8,095 nucleotides of DNA from Euryarchaeota archaeon UBA53 (GCA_002507425.1 DAZU01000080.1:1-8095); one strand, 5' to 3'; positions 1 to 6,320 are shown, counted from the stretch's first letter. A program made the numbers and translations. The notes: generated by a model from the sequence alone, not told the origin.

Positions 1-1371
1 TATTGGTGAGACCTTTTTATCGATTAAGAAAAGGATTTCTTCCAAAGTCTCCTTATCATTGGCTTCGACCCGCATAACAAGAATAGGCTCTGTATTTGAT
101 TTACGAGCTAAATACCACCCAGACTGCATTCCTTCCTTCTCAAACCTTACTCTTACTCCGTCAATAGTTGAGCATTTGTAATCTGAGAAAGCGTCAGTTA
201 TTTTACTGACGATTGTCAATTTTTCCTCTTCTGGGCATGGAACTTTTACTTCTCCTGTTGTTGGTAGGTTGGGCGCAAGTCGATTTAGTTCTGAACTAAA
301 TGTTAGACCATTTCTTCTCGACCAAAGTTCTAGAATCCTAGCTGCATTGTAAAGTGAACAATCAAAGCCATACCATCCTCTGTCCGACATGAAAATGTGA
401 CCGCTCATCTCAGCAGCCATCAGTGCATCCGGGTTGTCAGCAAGAACTCGTTTCATGAACGAATGACCGGTTTTTGCCATCATTGGTCGGCCACCTGCTG
501 CAATGATTGCTTTCTCTACATTCATTGAACACTTTACATCGTAAATTAACAAATCTTTACCTTCTTCTTTACCTACTATATCTTCTGCAATCAAAGCGAT
601 TAATCTGTCAGGGTAAACAAAATCCCCGTTTTCGTCGACAGCCCCAATTCTATCTCCATCCCCATCGGCACCTAAACCCATTTCGCATCCATTTTCAACG
701 ACAGCTAGGGCGAGATCTACCATGTTGTATTCCCGAGTAGGGTCGGCTCCATGATTCGGCTCAGTATTGTCCCAATCGCAATACAGATCGATATGTTCTG
801 CTCCAATCTTATCCAATAATTTTGACATTGCTGGACCAGGAACTGCATTTCCGCAATCGACTGCAACTTTGACAGGTCTTGCCAATTTACCAGTAGAGGC
901 GATAATTGCATCTAGATACGTATCTTCGTGGGGATGGTCTTGACACTCTCCTTGTCCTTTCTTGAAATTACCTTCTAAGAATACATCCTTCAATTCTTGA
1001 ATTTCTTCACCTGCAAGAGGCAAAGTTCCTCTGCACATTTTGAAGCCGTTATGAGTTGGCATTGGCAGATGGGACGCAGTAACCATGACACCTCCTTCAA
1101 CGGGTAGAGTCCAACAAGCATGATACAAACAGCCAGTGGAAACTATGCCTAAATCTAGAACTTTCACTCCAGAATCAACTAGACCGCGGATAAGGTTCGC
1201 AGCATAGCCAGGGCTTGATTCGCGAATATCTCTTCCAACGGCGTAGGAATTACAATCAAGATAGGTTGCAATTGCTCTCCCTAGTCTGTAAGAAAACTCG
1301 CCCGTGAGTTCTTGTTCAGACAATCCACGTATGTCATACGCTTTGAAGCAGTGAGTGGGCCATTCTCCCAT
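1..1371 (-). CDS. Phosphohexomutase (phosphomannomutase/phosphoglucomutase family), 3' end outside window
   Basis: This enzyme interconverts hexose 1- and 6-phosphates (mannose, glucose or glucosamine) through a phosphoserine, supplying sugar-1-phosphates for nucleotide-sugar synthesis. The four family signatures occur in order: YDIRG at 12-16; the phosphoserine loop TASHLP with Ser100; the metal loop DGDGDR at 236-241 (Asp236, 238, 240); the sugar-binding loop EMSGH at 321-325; and the phosphate-binding loop RKSNTEP at 423-429. The 457 visible residues match the usual family length of about 450, so only a short C-terminal tail can be missing. ATG 1371 is chosen because an in-frame TAA lies seven codons upstream and the KAYDIRG motif begins about ten residues in. 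The active-site loop has Leu where most relatives have Asn (TASHNP), so substrate choice cannot be assigned. It lies downstream of a small membrane-protein gene and a RidA gene on the same strand. Confidence 0.93.
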   Translation of the reverse strand, partial: MGEWPTHCFKAYDIRGLSEQELTGEFSYRLGRAIATYLDCNSYAVGRDIRESSPGYAANLIRGLVDSGVKVLDLGIVSTGCLYHACWTLPVEGGVMVTASHLPMPTHNGFKMCRGTLPLAGEEIQELKDVFLEGNFKKGQGECQDHPHEDTYLDAIIASTGKLARPVKVAVDCGNAVPGPAMSKLLDKIGAEHIDLYCDWDNTEPNHGADPTREYNMVDLALAVVENGCEMGLGADGDGDRIGAVDENGDFVYPDRLIALIAEDIVGKEEGKDLLIYDVKCSMNVEKAIIAAGGRPMMAKTGHSFMKRVLADNPDALMAAEMSGHIFMSDRGWYGFDCSLYNAARILELWSRRNGLTFSSELNRLAPNLPTTGEVKVPCPEEEKLTIVSKITDAFSDYKCSTIDGVRVRFEKEGMQSGWYLARKSNTEPILVMRVEANDKETLEEILFLIDKKVSPI

Positions 1372-1390
1372 GTTTATGGCGTGCCGGTCT

Positions 1391-1403
1391 TAGGTTATGT
1401 ATG
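1391..1403 (-). promoter_or_regulatory. Candidate TATA box for a leaderless hexomutase transcript
   Basis: Read on the minus strand, this is CATACATAACCTA, centred about 27 bases before the ATG at 1371. That is the distance expected if transcription starts on the start codon. No Shine-Dalgarno sequence lies just before that ATG, which fits a leaderless mRNA. The box lies just after the stop codon of the small membrane-protein gene, so the mutase could be transcribed both from here and by read-through. This is positional evidence only. Confidence 0.35.
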
Positions 1404-1586
1404 TCATCTCCTAAACAGCAGGCTTACACATAGTAGTGCTAGTATGATAATTGCTAATTCCAGTAACAGGTTATTCCACAGAGCAAATATTGAGACAATT
1501 AGTAGTAATGGGATTGCGATTTTTAGCAATTTGGGCCATGTTAGCAAACCGTCGGGTGGTTGTTCCATATATGGCGTTCCGGGCAT
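1404..1586 (-). CDS. Small two-helix membrane protein, function unknown
   Basis: The 60-residue product begins with a short Pro-rich polar segment (about residues 1-18). Two hydrophobic stretches follow at about 22-36 and 41-57, separated by the polar turn WNN, and the protein ends with Arg-Arg. This is consistent with a membrane hairpin. ATG 1586 is preferred because GGTGAT, a good match to the archaeal anti-Shine-Dalgarno sequence, sits four bases upstream. A GTG at 1595 would add three residues but lies inside that motif. The gene fills the space between the RidA stop (1601) and the hexomutase, on the same strand, with only 14 bases between the RidA stop and this ATG. That arrangement supports a real, cotranslated gene rather than chance. 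I do not recognise a family. Confidence 0.6.
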   Translation of the reverse strand: MPGTPYMEQPPDGLLTWPKLLKIAIPLLLIVSIFALWNNLLLELAIIILALLCVSLLFRR

Positions 1587-1590
1587 TATT

Positions 1591-1596
1591 ATCACC
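1591..1596 (-). promoter_or_regulatory. Ribosome binding site GGTGAT of the small membrane protein
   Basis: On the minus strand GGTGAT is followed by AATA and then ATG. It selects the ATG at 1586 over the GTG at 1595, which overlaps the motif itself. The same GGTGA core precedes the Nudix gene at 3344-3348. Confidence 0.55.
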
Positions 1597-1600
1597 GAGT

Positions 1601-1972
1601 TTAACTATGCTTGACACCTTGAACAACAATTTCGACCTTGGCACCTGCTGGGAGCGCACCGGCTTCAAAAGCAGCGCGAGCAGGCTTAACGTCCATACCA
1701 CTAACCCAATCTCCATAGATTTCGTTCATTGCCGCAAAATCTGAAATATCATCTAATAAAACTTGAACAAAACAAATTGCATTTTTGTCTGCCCCAGCGG
1801 CATCAAGCAGGGAATCTATTTTGCTAAGCGCTCCAGAGGTCTGGCTCTTTACATCGTCGCCGGCCTCTACATCTATTTGGCCAGATAACCAAATTATGCC
1901 GTTAGCCATTACTCCCGGCGTATATGGTCCATACAATTTACTACCCTCGATATTGATTGCTTCCTTCTCCAT
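1601..1972 (-). CDS. ridA: RidA/YjgF/UK114-family reactive intermediate deaminase
   Basis: RidA proteins are small cytosolic trimers that hydrolyse reactive enamine/imine intermediates (for example 2-aminoacrylate from serine or threonine dehydratases) to ketoacids and ammonia. The 123-residue product has the family hallmarks: GPYTPGV at 15-21 with Tyr17, the WLSGQI strand at 28-33, and the C-terminal block PARAAFEAGALPAGAKVEI, in which Arg99 and Glu114 match the substrate-binding Arg and conserved Glu of E. coli RidA. Length is typical of the family (about 125-130). ATG 1972 is preferred because homologues start shortly before the GPY motif; a GTG at 1984 would add four residues. It is the first gene of a probable operon with the small membrane protein and the hexomutase. 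Deaminase activity is inferred from these residues; some family members do not have it. Confidence 0.9.
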   Translation of the reverse strand: MEKEAINIEGSKLYGPYTPGVMANGIIWLSGQIDVEAGDDVKSQTSGALSKIDSLLDAAGADKNAICFVQVLLDDISDFAAMNEIYGDWVSGMDVKPARAAFEAGALPAGAKVEIVVQGVKHS

Positions 1973-1999
1973 GATACGTCGCACTTATCGGTGGCACAT

Positions 2000-2008
2000 C
2001 AAAATAGC
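2000..2008. promoter_or_regulatory. AT-rich box shared by two divergent promoters
   Basis: The only AT-rich core in the 55-base gap between the RidA start (1972) and the DUF354 start (2028) is CAAAATAGC. Its centre lies about 24 bases before ATG 2028, the expected TATA distance for a leaderless plus-strand transcript. On the minus strand (GCTATTTTG) it would place a transcription start near 1979, a few bases before the RidA ATG. One box may therefore serve both directions. This is based on spacing and composition only. Confidence 0.35.
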
Positions 2009-2027
2009 CCGTCTTTTTCTCCGGGTT

Positions 2028-2954
2028 ATGGCGAGTGCTTGGGTAGTCGATCATCCCGCACATGCACGCCTTTTGGCACCAATAATGAGGGAATTATCTC
2101 AAACTGATGATATCATTATTGCTTGTGAGCGATTTGAAGTTGTGAAAATGCTTGAGAATTGTGATGGCTACATGCCTCGAAGAAAGACACACTGGGTTCC
2201 TAGACCCGTTGGTAAAGGTAGGTGGAAGAAAGCATGGAAACGTAGCAGAATCTCAAAAAGAGCGCTGAAAGGAATTGAAACTGTAATTTCAGTAGGCGCC
2301 CCAATAGAGACTAGAGTCGCTCCAAAATCCTCGAGAAGAATTTACATCACAGATACTGAGGTAAACCATCTTGCTCACAAACTAGCCCGCCCAACAGACA
2401 TTATACTTCCCACCCATTTTGATGAAATTTTGGCAGGACCTTTAATGCGAAAATCAGCAAAATTTCATTCCATAAATGGTTTGCACGGACATATTCATCT
2501 TCACCCTCACATGCGTCCTAAAACGGTTTCAGACCCACCTCGAGTAATGGTAAGGAGATTGCAAGGAGATGGTATACATGACAAAGGTGAATTAATACCA
2601 ATTCCCGAAAAATGGATGGACGGATTATCTACTTTCAATGCTGATGAGAATAATGTTTCAGGAAATCCATGGAGCCTAACACAGAGAATCGCAGATATGG
2701 ATGGTGTGATGACACAGTCTGTTACTTTGGCTAGTGAAGCGGTTTTATTAGGGGTTCCAACCTTACTAATTAGCGCAGCTAAAAGGGGATTTTTGAATCG
2801 GCTAGTCGATGATGGCTATCCATTATTTGTTGCTAGAGAAAACGACGAATCTGTTCTCGCAAGCTGGCTTGCTGGTATTCATCTTACATCTGAATTAGAT
2901 CTTCCAGAGTGGCCAGATACAAAATCAGAATTGCTTGAGATACTCAAGCATTGA
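2028..2954 (+). CDS. DUF354-family glycosyltransferase-like protein
   Basis: The 308-residue soluble protein resembles the archaeal DUF354 family, thought to share the two-domain GT-B glycosyltransferase fold. Two features support this. At the N-terminus, a beta strand leads into DHPAHARLLAPIMREL (Asp8, His9, Pro10, His12), like the family's WIDIxHPAHVHFFKP start. Near the C-terminus, the segment at 233-244 (TLASEAVLLGVP) matches the nucleotide-sugar-binding region of GT-B enzymes, followed by a loop and the FLNRLVDDGYPLFVA strand. ATG 2028 is chosen because the family motif starts immediately after it; the open frame extends upstream only across the RidA coding strand. Substrate and acceptor are unknown. 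Neighbouring hexomutase and cis-prenyltransferase genes are compatible with a surface-glycan role, which is inference. The final 30 bases overlap the convergent Nudix gene. The basic stretch at about 49-78 is unusual and may contact acidic ligands. Confidence 0.68.
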   Translation: MASAWVVDHPAHARLLAPIMRELSQTDDIIIACERFEVVKMLENCDGYMPRRKTHWVPRPVGKGRWKKAWKRSRISKRALKGIETVISVGAPIETRVAPKSSRRIYITDTEVNHLAHKLARPTDIILPTHFDEILAGPLMRKSAKFHSINGLHGHIHLHPHMRPKTVSDPPRVMVRRLQGDGIHDKGELIPIPEKWMDGLSTFNADENNVSGNPWSLTQRIADMDGVMTQSVTLASEAVLLGVPTLLISAAKRGFLNRLVDDGYPLFVARENDESVLASWLAGIHLTSELDLPEWPDTKSELLEILKH

Positions 2955-3338
2955 CATATGGTCACCAGCCATTTCTTTTACCTCTGAAATTTCATACCAA
3001 TTAGCAGTCTCTGCATCATCTCCAGCAACAGGTTCACCTCTGGCATCAATCAAGTATGCTATTGAAACAATATGTCCCCTTGGATCCCGTTCTGGGTTTC
3101 CTTTAACATCCAATAATCTCAAAACCCTGCCGTCAATCCCGCATTCTTCTTTCAACTCTCTAATCACAGCATCCTCTGGATTCTCTCCTTTCTCTACAAA
3201 ACCACCAGGGAATGCTAACATTCCCTTCCATGGCTCATTTCCTCTAGTAATCAATAATATCCTGTTTCCTCGTATTGCAACGGCATCTACGGCGAGAGAA
3301 GGTTGAGGCCATTGTCCACATTCTTTGCAAGCAGGCAT
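2925..3338 (-). CDS. Nudix hydrolase, ADP-ribose pyrophosphatase-like
   Basis: Nudix enzymes hydrolyse nucleoside diphosphates linked to another moiety, using divalent metal. The full Nudix box is present at residues 46-68: Gly46, five residues, Glu52, seven residues, then REL, Glu64-Glu65, Gly67 and Ile68. Upstream WKGMLAFPGGF and downstream DPRGHIVSIAYL segments are typical of ADP-ribose pyrophosphatase-like and NADH-type members. The N-terminus carries a single CxxCG pair (Cys4, Cys7), a possible half zinc knuckle. ATG 3338 gives 137 residues and is supported by GGTGA five bases upstream; a GTG at 3347 is the alternative. The prenyltransferase stop codon ends one base before this ATG, so the two are probably translationally coupled. 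Its 3' end overlaps the DUF354 gene on the opposite strand by 30 bases. The substrate cannot be read from sequence alone. Confidence 0.9.
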   Translation of the reverse strand: MPACKECGQWPQPSLAVDAVAIRGNRILLITRGNEPWKGMLAFPGGFVEKGENPEDAVIRELKEECGIDGRVLRLLDVKGNPERDPRGHIVSIAYLIDARGEPVAGDDAETANWYEISEVKEMAGDHMSMLEYLKQF

Positions 3339-3339
3339 A

Positions 3340-4194
3340 CTATTCACCGAATCTTCTTTTTCTAGCTTGGTAGGTTTGAATCGCTTTCAACAATTCTTTT
3401 TTTGAAAAGGAAGGCCAGAACACATCCGTGAAATAAAGCTCTGAATAAGCCATTTGCCAGAGTAAAAAGTTAGAAATTCTTTCCTCGCCAGATGTTCGAA
3501 TAACGAGGTCAGGATCTGGCATTTTACCAGTGTAAAGCCTCCGACTAACCTCATCTTCATTTATCGAATCTAAGTGCAAATCACCAGAGCGATGGTCTTC
3601 AGCAATACCCTTTATTGCGTCCAACATTTCTTCCCTACTGCCGTATGCTAGGCATACAGTAAAGGTGAAATTATCATAATTTGCAGTTTTGTTTTCTGCA
3701 TAATCTATTGCATCATTGACTGATTTTGGAAGTAATTCCCTACGGCCTATTATTTGAACTCGAACTTTGTTTTCGTGTATTCTTTCATCATCAGCAATGT
3801 CTTTCAATCCTTCAATGTAGAGATTGAATAAGCCATCGAGTTCTTCATTTGGTCGATTTAAATTTTCAGTAGATAAAGCATACACTGTAAAGTAATGTAT
3901 TTCCAACTCTAAAACCCAGTCAAGGACCTGCTCAAGTTTCATTTTACCCATTTTGTGGCCAATGTTTGTCCCAAGTGCTTTTGACCAAGCAAATCTCCTA
4001 TTTCCATCCATTATTATTGCAAGATGGTTGACACTTTCTGGATGTAGTTTTACCTCTCTGAGCAATTTTGCCTCTACCGCATTTCCTAGAACATCTCCGA
4101 GGCGATTACTGATACCTATGACATCGCCCCCATTGATAGTCCCATCAACTTCAACCGTTTGAGTTAATCCCCCCCTGCCCTTCGCGTATACCAT
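3340..4194 (-). CDS. uppS: cis-Prenyltransferase (undecaprenyl/polyprenyl diphosphate synthase family)
   Basis: This enzyme condenses isopentenyl diphosphate onto an allylic primer to make long Z-polyprenyl diphosphates; in archaea these become the dolichol-type carrier for glycan assembly. The family signatures are clear in the 284-residue product: AIIMDGNRRFAW with catalytic Asp63 and Arg66-Arg67; FTVYALSTEN at 102-111; and PDLVIRTSGEERISNFLLWQ with Arg233 and Arg239, followed by YSELYFTDVFWP. ATG 4194 is the only ATG, GTG or TTG in frame before a TTG at residue 44, and it leaves a Gly/Val-rich N-terminal segment of about 27 residues ahead of the usual family start. A longer frame to 4326 exists but would overlap the opposite gene extensively. 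The start codon overlaps that of the divergent gene at 4193. Downstream, the Nudix gene follows after one base. Confidence 0.9.
   Translation of the reverse strand: MVYAKGRGGLTQTVEVDGTINGGDVIGISNRLGDVLGNAVEAKLLREVKLHPESVNHLAIIMDGNRRFAWSKALGTNIGHKMGKMKLEQVLDWVLELEIHYFTVYALSTENLNRPNEELDGLFNLYIEGLKDIADDERIHENKVRVQIIGRRELLPKSVNDAIDYAENKTANYDNFTFTVCLAYGSREEMLDAIKGIAEDHRSGDLHLDSINEDEVSRRLYTGKMPDPDLVIRTSGEERISNFLLWQMAYSELYFTDVFWPSFSKKELLKAIQTYQARKRRFGE
3344..3348 (-). promoter_or_regulatory. Ribosome binding site GGTGA of the Nudix gene
   Basis: GGTGA on the minus strand lies within the last codons of the prenyltransferase gene and is followed by ATAGT and ATG 3338. The TAG stop of the upstream gene sits inside the spacer, a classic arrangement for coupled translation. 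It decides the ATG over GTG 3347. Confidence 0.55.
4160..4169 (+). promoter_or_regulatory. Candidate TATA box for the unrecognised gene starting at 4193
   Basis: The sequence TGAGTTAATC is centred about 27 bases before ATG 4193, the spacing expected for a leaderless archaeal transcript. It is followed by a run of C. It lies inside the first codons of the oppositely oriented prenyltransferase gene. No Shine-Dalgarno sequence precedes ATG 4193. Positional evidence only. Confidence 0.3.
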
Positions 4195-5227
4195 GGAGGA
4201 CAAACCCTGGTGGCCAAATGGGATTGTCCAATCATATGATGTTGACACGATCTCAACATCTTGGGGAACCCTGTCTCTGCACGTTGAAGAGATCAACACA
4301 GAATGGTGGGATAGATTGGAGAACAAATGGGGGAATTGGCCAGAAATAACCTCATTCGAATTGATTAAAGAAGATAGGGTAGGTATATGGTATGATATTG
4401 GAGAGTTTGAAGCACTTGTTATCCCAATACCTAGGGGTAAGAACGCATCACGCTTGGCAAGGAATCAACAACTCAAGACATTATTAGAATCTGTGCTGCA
4501 ATTACCTGTTGCTGGTTGCGATAGGAATGGCGACTACGTTCTGATATATCCAAAAAGCTCGAATGATGAAATCTCGGGAGAATTCCTGGCAACCCTCCAC
4601 AAGTTGCTAATCGAGGGAGGATGGTCTACACCTAATGATGAACACGGTTGGAATGAGAGGCTAAAATTAGTGGAAGATACACTCAAAACAAACACTCTAT
4701 GGAGGGCTCCTCACTCAGCAAATACGATCGGTTTACCTCGGATTGAACTGCAAGGGATGAGGCCAATACCAATACCTCTTAGCGAGAAATTAATTCACGA
4801 TGTCGATTTGAATTTACCAATGATTAGGCAGGCGATAAAACATGATGTGTTTCATGAATGGCGCAAAAATATGCCTTCAAAATACCACGGAAATGATGTA
4901 TTAAGAACCGCTACCGGGGGAGTTTCACATATTCAGTATGATGTGAAAATAATGGAGAAAGCTGAATGCGTCGCATTCAACATGGATAATTCAGACATTG
5001 ATTTATACCTCTCTAAAGTAGACAGATTTCAGGCAAAATTAGGCAACATGCGTCTTGTGAAGATGGGTATTCCTCTCGCCATATTTGGTTTGCTCGGGAC
5101 GCTTTGGCTGGACAGGGCTGGAGAAATTGCGAGTCCAACAATCGCATACTTGACTTTTGGAATAATAGGCGTAGTATCGGGATTAGTCTATTCACTTATG
5201 GAACCAGATTGGCGTCAAACGCTGTGA
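4193..5227 (+). CDS. Unrecognised protein with C-terminal membrane hairpin
   Basis: I do not recognise a family for this 344-residue product. The first 66 residues hold eight Trp (6, 7, 24, 38, 39, 46, 49, 66). A mixed alpha/beta soluble region of about 285 residues follows, with no obvious nucleotide-binding or metal motif. Near the C-terminus are two hydrophobic helices at about 291-305 and 316-335, joined by a polar loop (LDRAGEIASP), with a short polar tail ending DWRQTL. There is no signal peptide, so the large N-terminal part is probably cytoplasmic and membrane-tethered, with both termini on the same side. ATG 4193 is the only ATG before about residue 190 and overlaps the divergent prenyltransferase ATG. 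The 3' end overlaps the mscS-type gene by 13 bases. The long uninterrupted frame, with amino-acid composition like its neighbours, supports a genuine gene. Confidence 0.82.
   Translation: MEDKPWWPNGIVQSYDVDTISTSWGTLSLHVEEINTEWWDRLENKWGNWPEITSFELIKEDRVGIWYDIGEFEALVIPIPRGKNASRLARNQQLKTLLESVLQLPVAGCDRNGDYVLIYPKSSNDEISGEFLATLHKLLIEGGWSTPNDEHGWNERLKLVEDTLKTNTLWRAPHSANTIGLPRIELQGMRPIPIPLSEKLIHDVDLNLPMIRQAIKHDVFHEWRKNMPSKYHGNDVLRTATGGVSHIQYDVKIMEKAECVAFNMDNSDIDLYLSKVDRFQAKLGNMRLVKMGIPLAIFGLLGTLWLDRAGEIASPTIAYLTFGIIGVVSGLVYSLMEPDWRQTL
4231..4240 (-). promoter_or_regulatory. Possible TATA box for the prenyltransferase-Nudix operon
   Basis: The palindromic AT-rich ATCATATGAT lies about 41 bases upstream of the prenyltransferase ATG (4194). 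It would place a start near 4210, giving a leader of about 16 bases. It falls inside the coding region of the divergent gene. The support is weak: no other AT-rich core is closer on this side. Confidence 0.22.
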
Positions 5228-6264
5228 CGCCTCCTATTATCATGGAAGTTCAACCCGTGAGTTTTTGCTAAACTCATTACATCAATTAGGAAACTGTCCC
5301 TAGCCTCTCTCTCAATTTTTCCGCTATTGATATCCCAGTATATATTGCAACCTACATCGATAGCATCTGGGCCCAAAGCAGAGACTCTAGCAAAGGAATC
5401 TTCTTCCTTCATTGTTTTTTCATGACTAGCAATGAGCTCTGCTATTCCTTCGCAGAAACCAGAAACCTTGGCAGAATCCGAATTAATATCCAGTTTGAAG
5501 ACTGGTTGCCATCTTCTGAATCGTCTTTTCCCCCAGTTCTCAACGGGAGTATTTGCAAGGTTTGCGTTAGGCATTGTGATTACAGTATCTTGACTAGTAC
5601 GAATCAAAGTAGTTCTCAGACCAATTTCCATTATCTCTCCCTCGACAGAACCAATTACTACCCAATCCCCAACTTGGAATGGGCGGTCAAGTAATACAGT
5701 AGTTGCACCGAATATATTCGAAATAGTATCCTGAGCTGCAAGGGCTAAAGCAAGTCCGGTAATACCTAGTCCTGCAACCATTGTTGTTAAATCGAAGCCA
5801 AGTGCATCAGCGATGAAAACCATTCCAAAAATTACGATAAGGAATCGCATGATACTCTCAGCGGCTGATACAACAGTTTTCTGCGATCCATCCAGCTCTC
5901 CGTCATCATCCGTCCATAGAACAAAAGCATGTATTACTCCTACGAAACGGAACGCTGTTACAACGATGGCCAATACCATAATTAGCTGCAATACAGATGA
6001 TATCCAGTCGATATGATCTGAAAGAAACATTCCTCCCCAACAGCCGACTGCAACCCCTAAAGCTTTTCCAGATCCAGATAAGGCATCTTTTGCAACTTGA
6101 CTTCCTAGACTGATTTTGGAGAATATTTTAGGTAATATTACCCCAACAATCTCTCTTACTATCGCAATTAAAATTACAAGCAGGAAAGCGGTTATTATTC
6201 CATCAACTTCCACGCCATATATCTCCTTGTTATGGCCGGGAATCGCTTCGATTAATTTCTTCAT
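5215..6264 (-). CDS. mscS: MscS-family small-conductance mechanosensitive channel
   Basis: MscS-type channels open under membrane tension to release solutes during osmotic downshock. The 349-residue protein has hydrophobic segments at about 21-45, 67-81, 88-115 and 136-155, then the pore helix (about 161-192) containing GLGITGLALALAAQDTISN, rich in the Gly/Ala packing typical of MscS TM3. The beta domain follows with RPFQVGDWV (about 194-201), the EGEIMEIGLRTT segment and the ITMPNANLANTPVENW signature. A C-terminal alpha/beta domain completes it. It has about two more N-terminal helices than E. coli MscS (286 residues, three helices), as is common in the wider family. ATG 6264 is chosen because GAGGAG lies five bases upstream; an ATG at 6291 would add nine residues with no Shine-Dalgarno sequence. 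Its 3' end overlaps the convergent unrecognised gene by 13 bases. Confidence 0.93.
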   Translation of the reverse strand: MKKLIEAIPGHNKEIYGVEVDGIITAFLLVILIAIVREIVGVILPKIFSKISLGSQVAKDALSGSGKALGVAVGCWGGMFLSDHIDWISSVLQLIMVLAIVVTAFRFVGVIHAFVLWTDDDGELDGSQKTVVSAAESIMRFLIVIFGMVFIADALGFDLTTMVAGLGITGLALALAAQDTISNIFGATTVLLDRPFQVGDWVVIGSVEGEIMEIGLRTTLIRTSQDTVITMPNANLANTPVENWGKRRFRRWQPVFKLDINSDSAKVSGFCEGIAELIASHEKTMKEEDSFARVSALGPDAIDVGCNIYWDINSGKIEREARDSFLIDVMSLAKTHGLNFHDNRRRHSV

Positions 6265-6269
6265 ATACA

Positions 6270-6275
6270 CTCCTC
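6270..6275 (-). promoter_or_regulatory. Ribosome binding site GAGGAG of the mscS-type gene
   Basis: GAGGAG on the minus strand is followed by TGTAT and ATG 6264. It favours this start over the ATG at 6291. An AT-containing box GGATTACAAGG (6308-6318, minus strand) could place transcription start near 6288, leaving a leader that includes this site. Confidence 0.55.
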
Positions 6276-6320
6276 GCGAGTCAAACACCATGTTGTTTTC
6301 GTAAGGTTCCTTGTAATCCA

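Noticed and set aside
1471..1716. Minus-strand open frame overlapping RidA in another frame
   Set aside because: It lies within the RidA coding sequence, which has clear family motifs; the alternative product shows none.
1451..1744. Open frame on the plus strand across the small membrane protein and the end of RidA
   Set aside because: It is antisense to two better-supported genes, and its product has no family features or plausible start signal.
1785..2027. Upstream extension of the DUF354 gene
   Set aside because: The extension is antisense to RidA, and the family's N-terminal strand and DHPAH motif begin directly after ATG 2028.
3351..3403. T-rich stretches (such as CTTTTTTTG) as a transcription terminator
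   Set aside because: They lie inside the prenyltransferase coding sequence and encode Lys/Phe-rich residues on the minus strand (KKELL and RKRRFGE regions), with the operon continuing into the Nudix gene.
4195..4326. Upstream extension of the prenyltransferase to 4326
   Set aside because: It would overlap the first 44 codons of the opposite gene, and no homologous N-terminal region is recognisable there. ATG 4194 already exceeds the usual family start.
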